DNA of 64,000 nucleotides from Dicyema japonicum (GCA_011109175.1 RDEW01000003.1:851071-915070); one strand, 5' to 3'; positions 35,250 to 47,015 are shown, numbered from the stretch's first letter. Program-made: numbers and translations. The notes: a model not told the origin generated them from the sequence alone.

Positions 35250-37820
35250 CCAAAGTGGACCCCGCCGACATTATCGACGTTGCGTTGCCTCTCACGACTG
35301 CAACAGAGATCAACTGGAGTAGCCACCGGGTCTCACGTGCGTCGTGGCTTTTTAGTGTAGCTAAGCGTCCAAGTTTCTTTAGGAAGCGAAGCGATTTTCC
35401 ACTTATTCCTCCAGTTGTCTCGACCACTATCGGATAAAACGCGAATCGGTCGCGTAGCGCTTCGTACTTCTTCTCCTTTGCCATCATCGTTTTTTCCGCG
35501 GAATACAGTGTGTCTACCGCGCTCCCGACAATGTTGGACGGGCAAAGCGTGTCGACACAAGTAGCGTCCCAGACCAAAGGTTTCCCCTCTTCGAATGGGA
35601 AAATTGTGATCCCGTCGGGACGTTTTCCGTCTCCTCTGTCCAGACCAACAGGTTCTAGTATGGCTGGGTATCCCGCAGACTCCAGGGCTCGCTTGACAAT
35701 TCCGTTGATCGCCTTGTGTCTTGGGAATCGTCCTGCACTCCTTCGACAAGAGAGGGCATGGAGTCCATAACAATCGACGGTTGCGCCACATCGGCATTTG
35801 TGGGTCCGGCAAATCTCCAGTCCAAGTCTGGTGGAGATGCCGATGCGGACAGTATCGTCGTCAAGATGGGTCCCGACACTGCCAACTGGGAGTGCATTGA
35901 TCCATGCGCCACTCGATTCGCATCTTCCAGTGACTAGACATGCACGTCTGTGTTGGTTTGATTGGTTCAGAAGCCTCTCATATTTATCCTCGCAGATGGT
36001 CCTGTAACGATCTTTCTGCTCAGGCATCATCCCCTTCAAATGCTCCATCTCTGTGATTTCAGATGATTCTGTTTGGAGTTGGAGAATCATCCTGACCAGC
36101 AGTCGGCTGGAGCCCAAAGAGGATAGATAAGCAGGGCAAGCCAGATCTTTCGTTGAAGGGATTCCCAGTCCGCCCAGGCTAACGGGTAGGGTCGCTTGGT
36201 CCCACCCTTGGTCGTCAAATTTCACATTTGTGATACGTTCAATAGTACTCCGGAAGAGGGAATCGATAGCATCGAGCTGTTGCATTTTCAAGTAGCAGGG
36301 TGCCCCCCGAAGAACGTAGTTCAGTTTCTGTGCTGATAAGGCGTTTCTCAGGAGGAATAGGGAGGTGTGTGCGTCCAGCATCTCCAGACGTCTGAATGTT
36401 GTTTTTAGTTGATGTTCTTTTGTTCTTAGAGTGTTACTGATTCCAGCATCAGTAAGAGGGCATCCAAGTATTTCCAGTTCTTCTGATTTGGTTTCTGTGG
36501 CTTTCGGAATGATCTCTCTGAACATACCAAGGATCAGATCCCATTCAGACTGTGGAAATCCAAAATTGGTTACTTCACACTTATTGGTGTTTAGAGTTAG
36601 GCATAGGGATTCCAATTGTACTATCAGACTTTTCAAACAATCTAGTACATCCTTCGGATGGCCGCCCATGGTGCAATCATCCAAATACCATACTCTCAGA
36701 GGAGTGGAGCAGTATCCTGTGATACGGGCAATTCCCAGGCTGAACAAGGCGGGCCCCAGTGGGTCTCCTTGTTGGACTCCAGAAGACGATGGAATGTAAT
36801 ATTGGCCATGTACCAGACTGGATGGTTTTCGTATAACTGTACACTGATGGGTAGTATGTGAAGCAATCCTCCAGAATTGTATCACGTCGTATCGAGTTGA
36901 AGGCATTTTTAATGTCAATTTTGACGATTACGTGAGGAATGTTCACGTTCTTTTCGGTGAATGTTCGGACAGCATGAACTGCCGCTTCACAACCCCCCGG
37001 TGTGCCGACCCCTATTTGGGTTGGTTGCAGCTGTGTTATCAGCGTAGGTAGGATTGCTCTGCATACAAGCTTTGATGCCAACCGACGGAAGACCATTCCG
37101 ACTGCAATAGGGCGTATTCCACCTCCCTTCTTGTCGAATGCGATTAACTTTGCGGAAAACATTACGTGTCGAATTGTTTCTGGTAGTGTCCCTGATAGCA
37201 TCCTGTTCATTAGTTTGGTGATAGCCAACACGAGCCGGACCCCAGAGTTGCCCGTGTTATGAGCAATGAGATCTTTGATGTGACCCGGACGGAGCCCATC
37301 TAGTCCTCCACTGCTACTCGGGACGAAAGAGAGGATACCATCTTTTACGTCCTCTTCAGAGACAAGCAGATTGGGTAATTGTCCTGGGCAAGGGGGAACC
37401 CGGTGGTCGTTGGGAAGACTTGGGTGTCGCTCAACAAGTGATGCGTAGGACTGTTCGGACGGCTCAATTATACATTGTTGATCTGCAAGGATCCTCACCG
37501 CAGCACGGATACCACCTTCCGAAAGTTTTCGACGGATCGCGCTTCTTAATCTCTGAGTGTCCGAGATAGTCGATGTTGGCTTCTCATGGTTTTGAAATTT
37601 GTAGGTGAGCTTTTCTGAGTTTGCCAACAGGTTTTTTGAGAAGAATGTGTGGACATTTTCCTTTACTAATGACGTAAGTGATTTCCTCTTTCCCCCTCCT
37701 ATGGGGTATGCATAGTGTGAATGGAGCAAAGCAAAATAATCGTACCCAATCATCAGAGTCGTCCGAAGAAACTGCCCTTTCAATACACTCACATAGAAAC
37801 TGCCCTTTCAATACACTCAC
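35250..37820 (-). mobile_element. REL-type non-LTR retrotransposon, frameshifted
   Basis: The best preserved element in the window. On the minus strand, N-terminal to RT: DGILSFVPSSSGGLDGLRPG, then RT block A VIVKIDIKNAFNSIRRD. After a frameshift near 36830-36845 come GVQQGDPLGPALFSLGI and the active site VWYLDDCTMGG (36671-36690). The C-terminal half has a CRCG...H...C knuckle (near 35780-35810) and a restriction-like endonuclease core, RPDGITIFPFEEGKPLVWDA. This layout is that of R2/NeSL/Utopia-group elements. The N-terminal DNA-binding zinc fingers are missing, so the copy is 5'-truncated; a 26-bp direct repeat (37767-37820) marks the 5' end. One frameshift and truncation make it inactive. 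Confidence 0.88.
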
Positions 37821-38603
37821 ATTTTTACCATTTAGTTTATTTTTGACGTTTATGTATTTTAATGTGAAATAAGGTCGAATTTATTGACGATGATAATAAT
37901 CATAAAATAACTAACTTTCTATACGTGTAACTTCTGACACGCATTAAACTACAAGTTATTTGAATTTTGGTAAGACAAGATTCGAACCAGGATCTTATAT
38001 GCACTCGTTGTTCCATTCAGAATTTCTGTTTTCCATTGTCTACCGATTTCATAACCTCGCCCATGGTCAGGAAAATAAAGAAGGCAAGAACTTTCATCAA
38101 TCATGAAGCTAAGTAGACATTATGTGAAATATAGGTACCACCTTTAAAAAATATTTCATGCTAAATTATAATTTCTCCAACAATGGATAGTTTATGTTAA
38201 TTTCCATATAAATTATCCTAAAATGATTTCACAGCCTCGTTCCTAAGGGAAATTAGCCCATCGTAAGAAAGACGTGCAGGAAACGGTCTGGCTGAGGCAA
38301 CGAATGGGGATTGCAGAATTTTTACAATTTTGTTTTTAAAATGTCCTAAAAGATTTACTATTATTTCCGCCCTACTAATTAATCTCAAAAATTGCGACAG
38401 TGTAGAGCGTCATCAGCGTCTCTGACTGAGGACTCATATTTCCATCCTGAAGGCACAATATTAAAAAATAGAAAATAAATTTTTCCAACAATAAAACAAA
38501 TATTTTTTTCACATGTCTATTAATTTTATTAAAATTGAATATAATTAACAATTAATTTTCATGAATATATATTTTTAAATTAAAAAAATAATATTTATAT
38601 TTA
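37821..38603. other. Spacer between retrotransposon and SERINC
   Basis: AT-rich. No coding frame, RNA or shared repeat recognised except a short stretch (AGCCTCGTTCCTAAGG...GCCCATCGTA near 38233-38265) that recurs at 47828-47862 and must be part of another dispersed repeat. Confidence 0.5.
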
Positions 38604-40108
38604 ATGTCGTTCTTGTTGACGCCTATCGCATCGGCGGTACATTAATATATGATATTTAAAGGCTGCATGCTGTTGTGGATCCGCCGTTTGTTCTTTGTTG
38701 TGTTGCAGATGTTGTCCTACATATACAAGCTCTGTGGTGACCAGAATAGTATATGGAGTACTCCTACTTGTTTTTATCGGAGTAGCCTCAATATTCCTCA
38801 TACCCTCTCTCAAAAACGACCTCGAGAAGGTAAATTTATCTAATCTACGCCAGATCCCTTTCATTTGTAATGGGTACAAGGTGGTCGACCCGATTCTGTC
38901 GGAGGAAAAATGCCACAATTTAGTCTCCTACTTATCAGTTTACCGAGTTTTCTTCGGAGTAGCTGGGTTCTTCTTTATAATGTCAATATTAACTCTGGGA
39001 GTGTCCAATTCGGGTACTATAAGGGGAAAGTTCCACAATGGAGTGTGGTGTCTGAAATTACTTATAATCGTTGGACTCATTACCGGGGCCTTTTTCATTC
39101 CTGGGGGAAACTTCGAAAGAAGTATATTTTCATCCCTAACAGTAGTTTGGTCCGGCATTTCAATGGCGGGCGCTTTTTTGTTTATGTTGGTTCAAATGAT
39201 TCTTCTGGTTGACTTTTCCTACAGCTGGTGTCAATCCTGGATGGCAAGACACGAAGACTCGACCAACCATGGATGGTTTGTTGCCCTCTCCGTGGTCACC
39301 ATCATTTTCTACGGAATGACCATCGCTTGTTTTTCTCTTTTGTTTGTCTACTATACAGGAAGACACGTGATAGTTCTAAGATAAATGCTAGTGGGGAGAT
39401 TGTCGTCTTCAAAAAGGACTGATATCTGGCTCGTTTATTAGCTGTTTCATTGTCTCTGTGGTCTCCATCTCACCAGTCGTCCAGCATTGTACAATTTTTG
39501 TTAACATCCAGCTTCTCCTTCCTCGGGGATATTCCAATCAGCAGTAATATCGGTCTATGTATCATATCTTACTTGGACTGCTCTCAGCAGCTCTACAGGT
39601 GGGTAAATTGTGACGTTCAGATTCTCTATGCAATCCTTCTTTATCAGAAATGGGCAACACTCTTTCGACTTCCGATTGCCTGTCTTTTCTGTTTCTTTTT
39701 GTCTCGCTTATGTACGGCGCGTATGTCTTATACCCACGTGTGTAGAATAACCTCATCATCAACGTCGAGCGTATTTAAACTCACTGGAAAGGACGAAACC
39801 ACTCCTTTAAACAGAATACATGAAAGAGGGGATGAGAAGATAGTGGAGGATGAGCATGAGGGAGTTACGTACAGTTATAGTTGGTTCCATGTGATGATGA
39901 TGGCAGCAGCCATGTATTCGATGATGTATATGACGAGATGGTACATGTATGAGTTTTTGTTCATTTTAGACCCAATTATTCGACGAAAACTCTGGTTCCT
40001 ACTAGTAACTCTATGTGGGTTAAAGTGGCTGCTTGTTGGGTCTGCATATTTCTGTATTTGTGGACACTAATCGCGCCCATTATTCTAACCTCGAGAGATT
40101 TCTCTTAA
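38604..40108 (+). CDS. SERINC: SERINC (serine incorporator) membrane protein
   Basis: A polytopic membrane protein of the TDE1/SERINC family, about ten transmembrane helices. ATG 38604 gives MSFLLTPIASA. A 25-nt intron (GTACATTAAT...TTAAAG) joins it to AACCCGSAVCSLLCCRCCPT, matching the CGSA-CLLCRCCP start of the family. Downstream: FFIPGGNFERS, MAGAFLFMLVQMILLVDFSY, WCQSWMARHED and the C-terminal EGVTYSYSWFHVMMMAAAMY with MTRWY. A 23-nt intron (GTATGAGTTT...CATTTTAG) then gives IPNYSTKTLVPTSNSMWVKV and WTLIAPIILTSRDFS with stop 40106-40108. About 450 codons, the usual family size. Exon borders between 39385 and 39780 were not all resolved. Confidence 0.9.
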
Positions 40109-40596
40109 TTTTGATTAACATTTTTATTACTCATTTAGATAATTACTTTTTGCTCTTCAGTTGGGTAACTGTTATGTAGTTACTATTACCATTGAGTGTA
40201 ATTAGATAACTGTTCTGATGTAGGAATTCAATCAGATATCATATTTTCAGTCGCAGAAAACTAATTTTGTCACTTGGAGCTAAATTTTACAATAGATACG
40301 GTGAACCATTCAATAATCTACCTGTTGGTGCCTTCCAAGTTAAAATTGAGGATAACTACATAATGGGAGTGTATCTAGTTCTGCTGGAAAAAAAACTTAG
40401 TGACAATAACTACATGTGATTTATTGAAAGATTTAAGCATTTATAAGTTCAAATAGTAATTTTCATTGTCTGCAGTGATTCCATCTGTCTCCTAACAGCT
40501 GAAGCCTGATTATTTGCTAATGTTTTTGTTTGAATAAATTTGTACTTTCGTTGAGACCAGTTTCATAAAAATATTTTTCTATTGTATTATGTCTCA
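40109..40596. other. Spacer
   Basis: AT-rich with no recognised gene or repeat. Confidence 0.5.
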
Positions 40597-40955
40597 TTAT
40601 TATTAACCTTGGATACACCAAGAAAGAAGTAAACAACTAATTAAGAGTATCCAGTTTCCAATGTCACAGAAACAGTCCTTCCAATGTCATACAAATCTAT
40701 CCGGAACCTGCATAAAAAATAAATACGTGCATTCCTTGCAATTGTAGGAACACCTCCAGTGGAGTGGGGAAGAGAAATTATCCTTTTACTTGTCACCCTA
40801 GCACTGGGTGCCATCTGAGATAGATGGATCACTAACGCTACTCTATCCTAAAAGGGAGGAGGAAGAACAGAAGAAACGAACAAAAATTTTGAATCGAGTA
40901 GCCACATAGCACCACGCTAACGCTGGTACCACGCGGATAATTTATTGTCACATTA
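40597..40955 (-). mobile_element. SINE-B copy, near full length
   Basis: On the minus strand: head near GCGTGGTGCTATGTGGCTAC, body GTGATCCATCTATCTCAGAT and GGCACCCAGTGCTAGG, CCACTCCACTGGAGGTG. The terminal hairpin is CTGGATACTCTTAATTAG / GGTGTATCCAAGG, then a TTAATAATAATG tail. It is homologous to 26410-26740 and 57375-57605. Confidence 0.82.
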
Positions 40956-41164
40956 TGACTGACTGAGTACCCATTATGAACACTCAACGGAGATTAGTCT
41001 TTTAGTATTATGTGGATCAGCTAGTTTTTGGCATAATTAAACGAATAACAGTAAAATGATACGAAATTAGTCTCGTTATTAAGCATTTTTTATTACTAAA
41101 ATTTTAACAGCTCTTCGTCTAGGACCAGTTATGTTTCCATTATTTAAACCTCCACTCAGGCAGT

Positions 41165-41400
41165 TATTAATTTTAGGAATGGGAAGAAGACATCAAGAGT
41201 GTTTTGGTTGGGTGTGAGTCTATGAAGACAATCCTGTTCCGCAGTGAGGTAGCAATGATAACGATGTCATTCGTCAAGCCAAGAAGCATCATAGATGCAT
41301 GGGACCTCTAGCCAAAATGTGCAGTAGTGAGATTCGAATCGGGAAGTATCTGAATTCTGTCTGGCACAAGGAGTTAAATCATCTAATTATTTGATCCCGG
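41165..41400 (-). mobile_element. SINE-A copy, head and body
   Basis: Minus-strand reading has a tRNA-like head with box B GATTCGAATCTCACTACTGC, then GATGCTTCTTGGCTTGACGA and TCACTGCGGAACAGGATTG. These match the 5' part of the copies at 16271 and 42327. The LINE-like tail is lacking. Confidence 0.72.
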
Positions 41401-42217
41401 TAGACCCTACAGCCAGGGTGGCCAACCTTTTTCGCTCGCGAGCTACTTTTTATATAGCGATTTGTCTGGCGACTTTTATATACATTTTTTGTATTTTAAT
41501 AACAATTTTTTTAATACTAGATTTTATTTAACAAAAAGAGAACAGGAAACAAACGCGTCAAAAATTGATAGAATTTTTATTTTATAATAAAAAATTTAAT
41601 GCGATTTTTTTCATTGTAATTCTGCAATTATTTAGAATTCTGGCTCATATGAGGGGAAAAGTTGATGGCTCTTTTCGTTCCTTTGCGGAATGGGTGACAC
41701 CTTTTCGGGTGAGCCACAAGACATCACATGTCCAGAGACTAAGCTCCACAAAATCAATTCAATATACCGGAAAACTATATTTATGGTGGGTCTAATTCTG
41801 GATCAATGGTTAGTTCTTTACTCGCGGAAGCTACGACCCGCAGTCGCGGAACGGTATTCCTTCGGGTCTGTAAGGAGGAAGGAAACCCGCTTAGCTTGTC
41901 TTTTTCCAATGCAAAAGAAAGTCGATTGGTTAGGAAGTTCTCCTCCACAATCGGATTCCTCTGCAGGGATGAGATAAGGCTCTTTTCGAACGGCAATGGG
42001 AACAATAGGAGACCACAGACGTTAGATGGCTCATTCGATTCCAGGCACTTGGAATACCTAATTTCCTGACGTTTTTCTGTCTTTCTTTTTCGGTGATCCT
42101 GGGATTCTAAATAAATAAAGATATCTTTGTAAAACTACAAAAATTCTCTTTGACAATGGGTTTTATTTTAAGAAGTTTGCTTGTTTGTACACCGATGGTG
42201 CTCCGAATATGGTTGGA

Positions 42218-42600
42218 CGACATGATCCTGTCGACCTGGACACACTGAGAGATCTGGCTAAGAACAGAAAAGCCTGGAACAAGTTAACTCTTTCTCTTAT
42301 ATTTTTTGCTGCACATGCGGGGCTATGGGTTTGACGAGTGACGCCGTCATCAGTGGATACTCACTGCGGAACTGGATTGTCTAGAAAAGACTCACAACAA
42401 GAAAAAAAAAAAAGGAAGTGAAGATCATTCCTTGGTTATACGATTAGTTAAAAAAACTGTTCTTTACTTAAATAAAGTGTGTGTCCTGCCTATGCGGAGT
42501 TATAAATACTATGGCTCTCGTGAAAAGGCTTTATTATTATGCGGGGCTATAAATATTATAGCTCTAGTGAAAGTGCTAATAATAATAACGGTAATAAATC
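42218..42600 (+). mobile_element. LINE 3' end fragment (split by SINE)
   Basis: LDTLRDLAKNRKAWNKLTLS followed by FFAAHAGL corresponds to the DELRSLAFDRGRWKRLTINI ... SVAHAGQ C-terminus of the LINE at 49425-50805. The 3' tail ATGCGGGGCTATAAATATTA, then GCTCTAGTGAAAGTGC and AATAATAATA, continues at 42539 after the SINE. The copy is a short 5'-truncated insertion inside the hAT element. Confidence 0.8.
42327..42538 (+). mobile_element. SINE-A copy inserted in LINE tail
   Basis: GTTTGACGAGTGACGCCGTC to the TTTATTATT tail, almost identical to 16271-16482. It is bounded by the 12-bp direct repeat ATGCGGGGCTAT (42315-42326 and 42539-42550), which is LINE sequence, so it is an insertion with target duplication. 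Its 3' tail CCTATGCGGAGTTATAAATA resembles the LINE tail it sits in. Confidence 0.88.
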
Positions 42601-43009
42601 GAATAATAATAAAAACTTGTTGAAATAATTATAGATATTTTTGCCAGTTGTTCTTTCTTTCATAGGTATAATAGCAAATAATTATTCCTTGACAGTTAAA
42701 TCATAGAAAATTAAAGGGGAAAATACACATAGTTTCGCGATATCAATCGTATCGTTTCGTTAAAAATCAATCGATTGCGATCGACCAAAAAACCCTCCTC
42801 GATCGATCAGGTTGGCCACCCTTGCCCTATAGCTTTTCTGAATCCACGACGCTCTTTTTTTATCAGAATTTGGAGAAGCGTAGTTTTTTCATCAATTTAC
42901 GCGTTTTAGTGGTTTTTTAACCCGATTAATAAAATCTATCAGATTCGGAACCGAAGAAAGTGATGAAAACGGACCCATTGTTCAAGTAGTGGGGGGAATA
43001 GTTGAGCAG

Positions 43010-45000
43010 AGAAATTAATTAAGCAGGCCATTTTTGCTTTTAGAGAATTTATCGTGTAGTTCGAAATTGAAATTCTATAGGCCAAAGAGGCACAGGCATA
43101 CTCCAGTATTGGCTTTAAGAGTCGATTATACAGGGCAGTAGCACATTCTTGTGACAGTTGGATCCTTGAGTTTAAGGTTGATTTTATAATGTCGAGTTTC
43201 TGGAGGCTCTTTGCAGAACATTTTTCACATATTGAGTAAAAGAGAACAAGGAGTCCATGGTCACTCCTAGTATTCTTGGATGTTTCTGCATGAGAGTAAT
43301 ATAAAGGTTGATTTCTAGCGCATCTTTTTGTCCTCAGTCGGCGGTAAAAATGGTATATGAAGATTTTTCCGTGGACACGGAAAGTCTGTTGAAGTCACCC
43401 ACGTCCCAGGTCGTTTAGGTGTGACTGAAGTTCTGATTTTGTTATATCCACGTATCTGTTTCGACTTGCAATAATTATATAGTCAACATGTGTTAGAAGC
43501 ATTGAATCAGGTCTTCCAGGGTAGGGTATGTCGTTTAAGAATAAATTAAAAAGTGCTGGAGAAAAGGACGATCCTTGAGAGACACAATTCGAGAGGAGAC
43601 AGGATCTTGATCTTGAATGGCCCATGCACAAACGTCCCCGTCGTCCGGTAAGTAAATTAGCTATCTGTCGTTTTAAAGTCGAATGAATGAAGGTGCTGAA
43701 GACCTTTTTCATTACTAGGACTCTTGAGAATGAATCAAACACCTTTTGGATGTTTAAAAAGACTAATATTGTCCGTAGATGTCCTTTGGGTTCATTGAAG
43801 CCTTCTGAGATAAATTTTGTCAAAAAAGTTAAGTGTGTTGTTATAGATCGCTCAATAGTGGCAAGAGTCCAAATGAGGTTTAACTTTCCAAGTAAGAGTT
43901 TTTCTGAGACGTGTTGACGCGCACGTCAGGGATATCGGGCGGTAAAATAAAGGTGAAGCTTTCGGTTTTCCAGGTTTTAAGACGACTGTGATATGAGTTC
44001 TTCCATTTGCTAGAGGTAGCGTTCGTGTTTGAGGAGAGATTAAAATCGAAGTATCGACCTGATTGCAATGTTTCCAGGATACTTTAGAAAATTCCAGAAA
44101 ACCATCGAGACCACACGTATAGGACCTCTTCATGGAATTCATTGCTTGTGTAACCTTGGCATACGTAAAGAGTTCAATCCATGAGGTTGTTTTCGGTACC
44201 AAATTACGTAGGCGACAGGAGTGAGTCTTTGTTAAGTTCTTGTGACTTATAGAATCGTAATACCCCATCAGGTTAATAGCTTCCTTAATATTCGGAGCAG
44301 GACGAGACTGTCTCATTGGATATGTTAATTTAATTCGACGGATAGAAGGGGTCAGTTCATCTTCATAGCGTTCCTCTTTCTAGGGGAAGTTTCGGAGTCG
44401 AAAGTAGTGTTCTAGCATTTGTACTCTGCTCGAGGGACAAACAGCTTTTCTGCTGGGAAGATGAACGATTAGATGGTCCACTGCGGTGTCGATAGAATCA
44501 AATGTGCAAGGATCAAATCCCATGATGCCAAAGAATAGCTTGAAATTTGGCCAGTCTGCATTCTTATAGTTCTTGAAGGTTGCTCTTTTGAATCGACTCA
44601 ACTTTAGTATAATTGGAGATGGTCACTATGGAAGTAGTAGAAGACGTTCAATGAAGTTAGCGTGCCAATCTTTGAGGAAGAAATGAACAGGTTCAGTAGG
44701 ATTATCAGGTGATTTAGAATCACTATATTTTCGAAGGAGTCAACAATTAGATTACCTCTCTTGTCAGCCGAGTCAGCCATTGGAGGTGTTTGGCATTGAG
44801 ATCACTACATAGTATAATATTTTCCAGTTCTTGGAGTTTATTCAGTTTTTTATTCTCCTAAGCATGTAATCGGAGATATAGGAAACCAGGACATAGTTTT
44901 TTTTCGGGCGGGATCCCGGCGGGGAATTTGTAAGTTGATTAATATGATCTGAGCCATTAATGTATCAATGTAAAATTAGATTATCCACTCGTGTGGTCAC
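43010..45000 (-). mobile_element. Jockey-like LINE pseudogene
   Basis: On the minus strand from about 44880 downward: an AP-endonuclease remnant (LCSDLNAKHLQWL), a linker ending FKNYKNADWPNFKLFFGIMG, then pre-RT KVTQAMNSMKRSYTCGLDGF. RT blocks follow: TVVLKPGKPKASPLFYRPIS, LNIQKVFDSF, VSQGSSFSPALFNLFLND and VDYIIIASRN. The last replaces the YADDIIIAS active site, so catalysis is lost. The 3' part (43010-43390) is homologous to the relic at 63385-63645. Several frames and stops show it is dead. Confidence 0.82.
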
Positions 45001-45059
45001 TTAAAAGTAGGTCAAACCGTTTTAATGATAATAATAGCACCAGAGACCACGGGCACACA

Positions 45060-45485
45060 AACTAACTAATCACGTGATCTCAGCACGCTTTAGCAGGGAC
45101 CTCATCTTGGCCCGATGCTCCTCCCTCGACTCCACACAAGTACGTATCGGTCGAGTGACTGGACCTTCGCAGTCACGACGGCGAGTTCCATGGTTCACTC
45201 GTATAAACTCTTCAAGAGGCATTGGTGCCTGGAACTCTCCAGGATCCCAGTGTTCCGTGATTTTGGAGGCTCTTTTTCGGGTAGCCTCGATCTTCAAGAC
45301 ATTCGTCCAAAGATGAGTGGACCCCATATACCACATGCATAAGAGATGCAGGTTCAATGAATTGTCTGTATAAAGTGCTCAAAACAGAATGTTTTTCGAT
45401 CTTCCATAAGCCTGTGAGACATTTCAGAACACAAGATATTAAGTAGTCCACCACCACATTCAAATCTGTCTCCTATTCCAGGAAA
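45060..45485 (-). mobile_element. Possible LINE C-terminal relic
   Basis: Minus frames give EPASLMHVVYGVHSSLDECL, LKIEATRKRASKITEH and PMPLEEFIRVNHGTRRRD. The style (FIEP----YG----L) resembles the thumb and tail of a LINE polymerase, but no catalytic motif is present and the family is unknown. Confidence 0.35.
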
Positions 45486-45487
45486 GA

Positions 45488-45775
45488 ACGAGGTGGCGCA
45501 GTGCCATAAGTACAGGGCAGTCCTTATGGCCCTTTTTTCAAATCTCGCTGGTGTAATTCCGGCTGAAGGTTCAACACACCTATGATGCTTGGGATGTGAC
45601 AAGTGACTCCGTCATCAGTGAATGCTGCAGAACCGGATTGTCTGAATAGGACTTACACGCAAGAAAATGAAAAAAGACGTTAAAGAACATTTCTTGATTT
45701 CTTCCTCCCTTTCAACGATTAGTAAATATAACTGTTCTTCACTCTAATATGAGTGTTTTTTAAACCTGTTAAGCA
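45488..45775 (+). mobile_element. SINE-A copy with tRNA head
   Basis: The head is GAGGTGGCGCAGTGCCATAA (box A) with box B-like TTTCAAATCTCGCTGGTG. Then CCGGCTGAAGGTTCAACACA, GACTCCGTCATCAGTG, GAACCGGATTGTCTG and ACGATTAGTAAATATAACTG follow. The order equals that of the copy at 22025-22432 (minus). The LINE-like tail is lost. Confidence 0.75.
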
Positions 45776-46385
45776 GACCAGTCAGCTAAGTGGTCAATTG
45801 GCCGAAAGTTGAGGTGGTGAGGTATTTCTATTGCAAGAAATGTATACTTAACTTTCTGATGGATAAAAACCACTGTCTTTTCATTTCCATAAGCATTAAC
45901 GAGGTGACGGATTCGGGAGAACAAGTTCTAAACAATAGAAGTGTCAGAGGTAATAGGATCAAAGGTTTAATCTAGTCCGTCCAAAATTGAATGATTTGGA
46001 GGATCATCTGTCATGAGCTGTACGTATAGGATACTAGTAAATATGACTTTTGTATATTGTGCATGTCAAATCAACTAGCCTCGAGGTACGAAATGATCTT
46101 TTGAGTCTCTTATCCTGAATATGAAAAAATAAAAAGCGCTTACAACTCTGATCTCCGATAAAGTTTGTTTAATTTTCGAGAATTGTTTTGGTATAGAATA
46201 TTTTATTGACTCTGGAACACCGGGTTAGAAAAAAAAGAATGTCCACAGCGAACTAGGTGATCTCAACCGACAAGGGAAAAACCGATATCACAAGAAAAGG
46301 TACCTTGTGATGCTTTTTGGAGAAGCATATTACACTAAGTTAGAATACGTTCAATTTGTTCGATCTCAGAGATTTCAAAAAAATA

Positions 46386-46436
46386 GTAGCCCGGTGGCGC
46401 AACAGTTAGCGCGTCGTACTTATAAAGCAGTTAACT
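46386..46436 (+). pseudogene. tRNA-Ile(UAU) 5' half
   Basis: AGCCCGGTGGCGCAACAGTT and AGCGCGTCGTACTTATAAAG copy the acceptor strand, D arm and anticodon strand of the gene at 47016. Identity stops at CAGTTAA inside the intron, where unrelated CTTCCTGATAG begins. It lacks the T arm and cannot fold as a tRNA, but keeps a box A. Confidence 0.9.
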
Positions 46437-46482
46437 TCCTGATAGATAAAAACCACTGTCTTTTCATTTCTATAAGCATTAA

Positions 46483-46640
46483 CGAGGTAATAGGATCAGG
46501 GGTTAAATCAAGTCCGTCCAAAATTGAATGAATTAAAGGTAATAGGATCAGAGGTTAAATCAAGTCCGTCCAAAATTGAATGAATTAAAGGTAATAAGAT
46601 CAGAGGTTAAATCAAGTCCGTCCAAAATTGAATGAATTAG
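46483..46640 (+). repeat. 48-bp minisatellite, about three units
   Basis: Units of GGTAATAGGATCAGAGGTTA / AATCAAGTCCGTCCAAAATT / GAATGAATTAAA follow each other with few changes at about 46486, 46532 and 46580. A single diverged unit is near 45951. Confidence 0.85.
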
Positions 46641-47015
46641 GTATATTTAAATCTAGTCCGTAAAATATGAATCTGTCATGAGCTGACGTATAGGATAATT
46701 GTTAATGATTTTTGTATATTGCATGTCAAATCAACTAAATCTTTTGAGTCTTCCATCTTGAATGTAAAAAAAGAAAAACGATCTCCGATAAAGTTTGTTT
46801 AATTTTCCAGAATTTTTTTGTTATAGAACATTTTTAATGACTCTGGAACACCGGATTATAAAAAATGAATGTCCAAAGCTAACTAAGTTATCTCAACAGA
46901 CAAGGAAAAGGCCGATATCACAAGGAAAGGCACCCTGTGATGCTTTTTGGAGAAACATCTTAACTACTTAGAATACGTTCAATTTGTTCGATTTTAGTGA
47001 ATTCATAAAATAACT

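Larger units (their letters stand above)
41413..42824. mobile_element. hAT-like transposon with nested insertions
   Basis: Ends are CCAGGGTGGCCAACCTTTTT and GGTTGGCCACCCTTG, inverted relative to each other. Flanks are CCCTACAG (41405-41412) and CCCTATAG (42825-42832), a near-perfect 8-bp target duplication typical of hAT elements. Near 42165-42222 the plus strand encodes FACLYTDGAPNMVG, a conserved hAT transposase motif, immediately broken by LINE sequence. The middle (about 41640-42080) is richer in GC and not recognised. The element is non-functional. Confidence 0.75.

Noticed and set aside
39450-40070. 206-codon frame as a separate gene
   Set aside because: Its C-terminal part is the SERINC signature; the frame merely reads across tiny introns of the SERINC gene.
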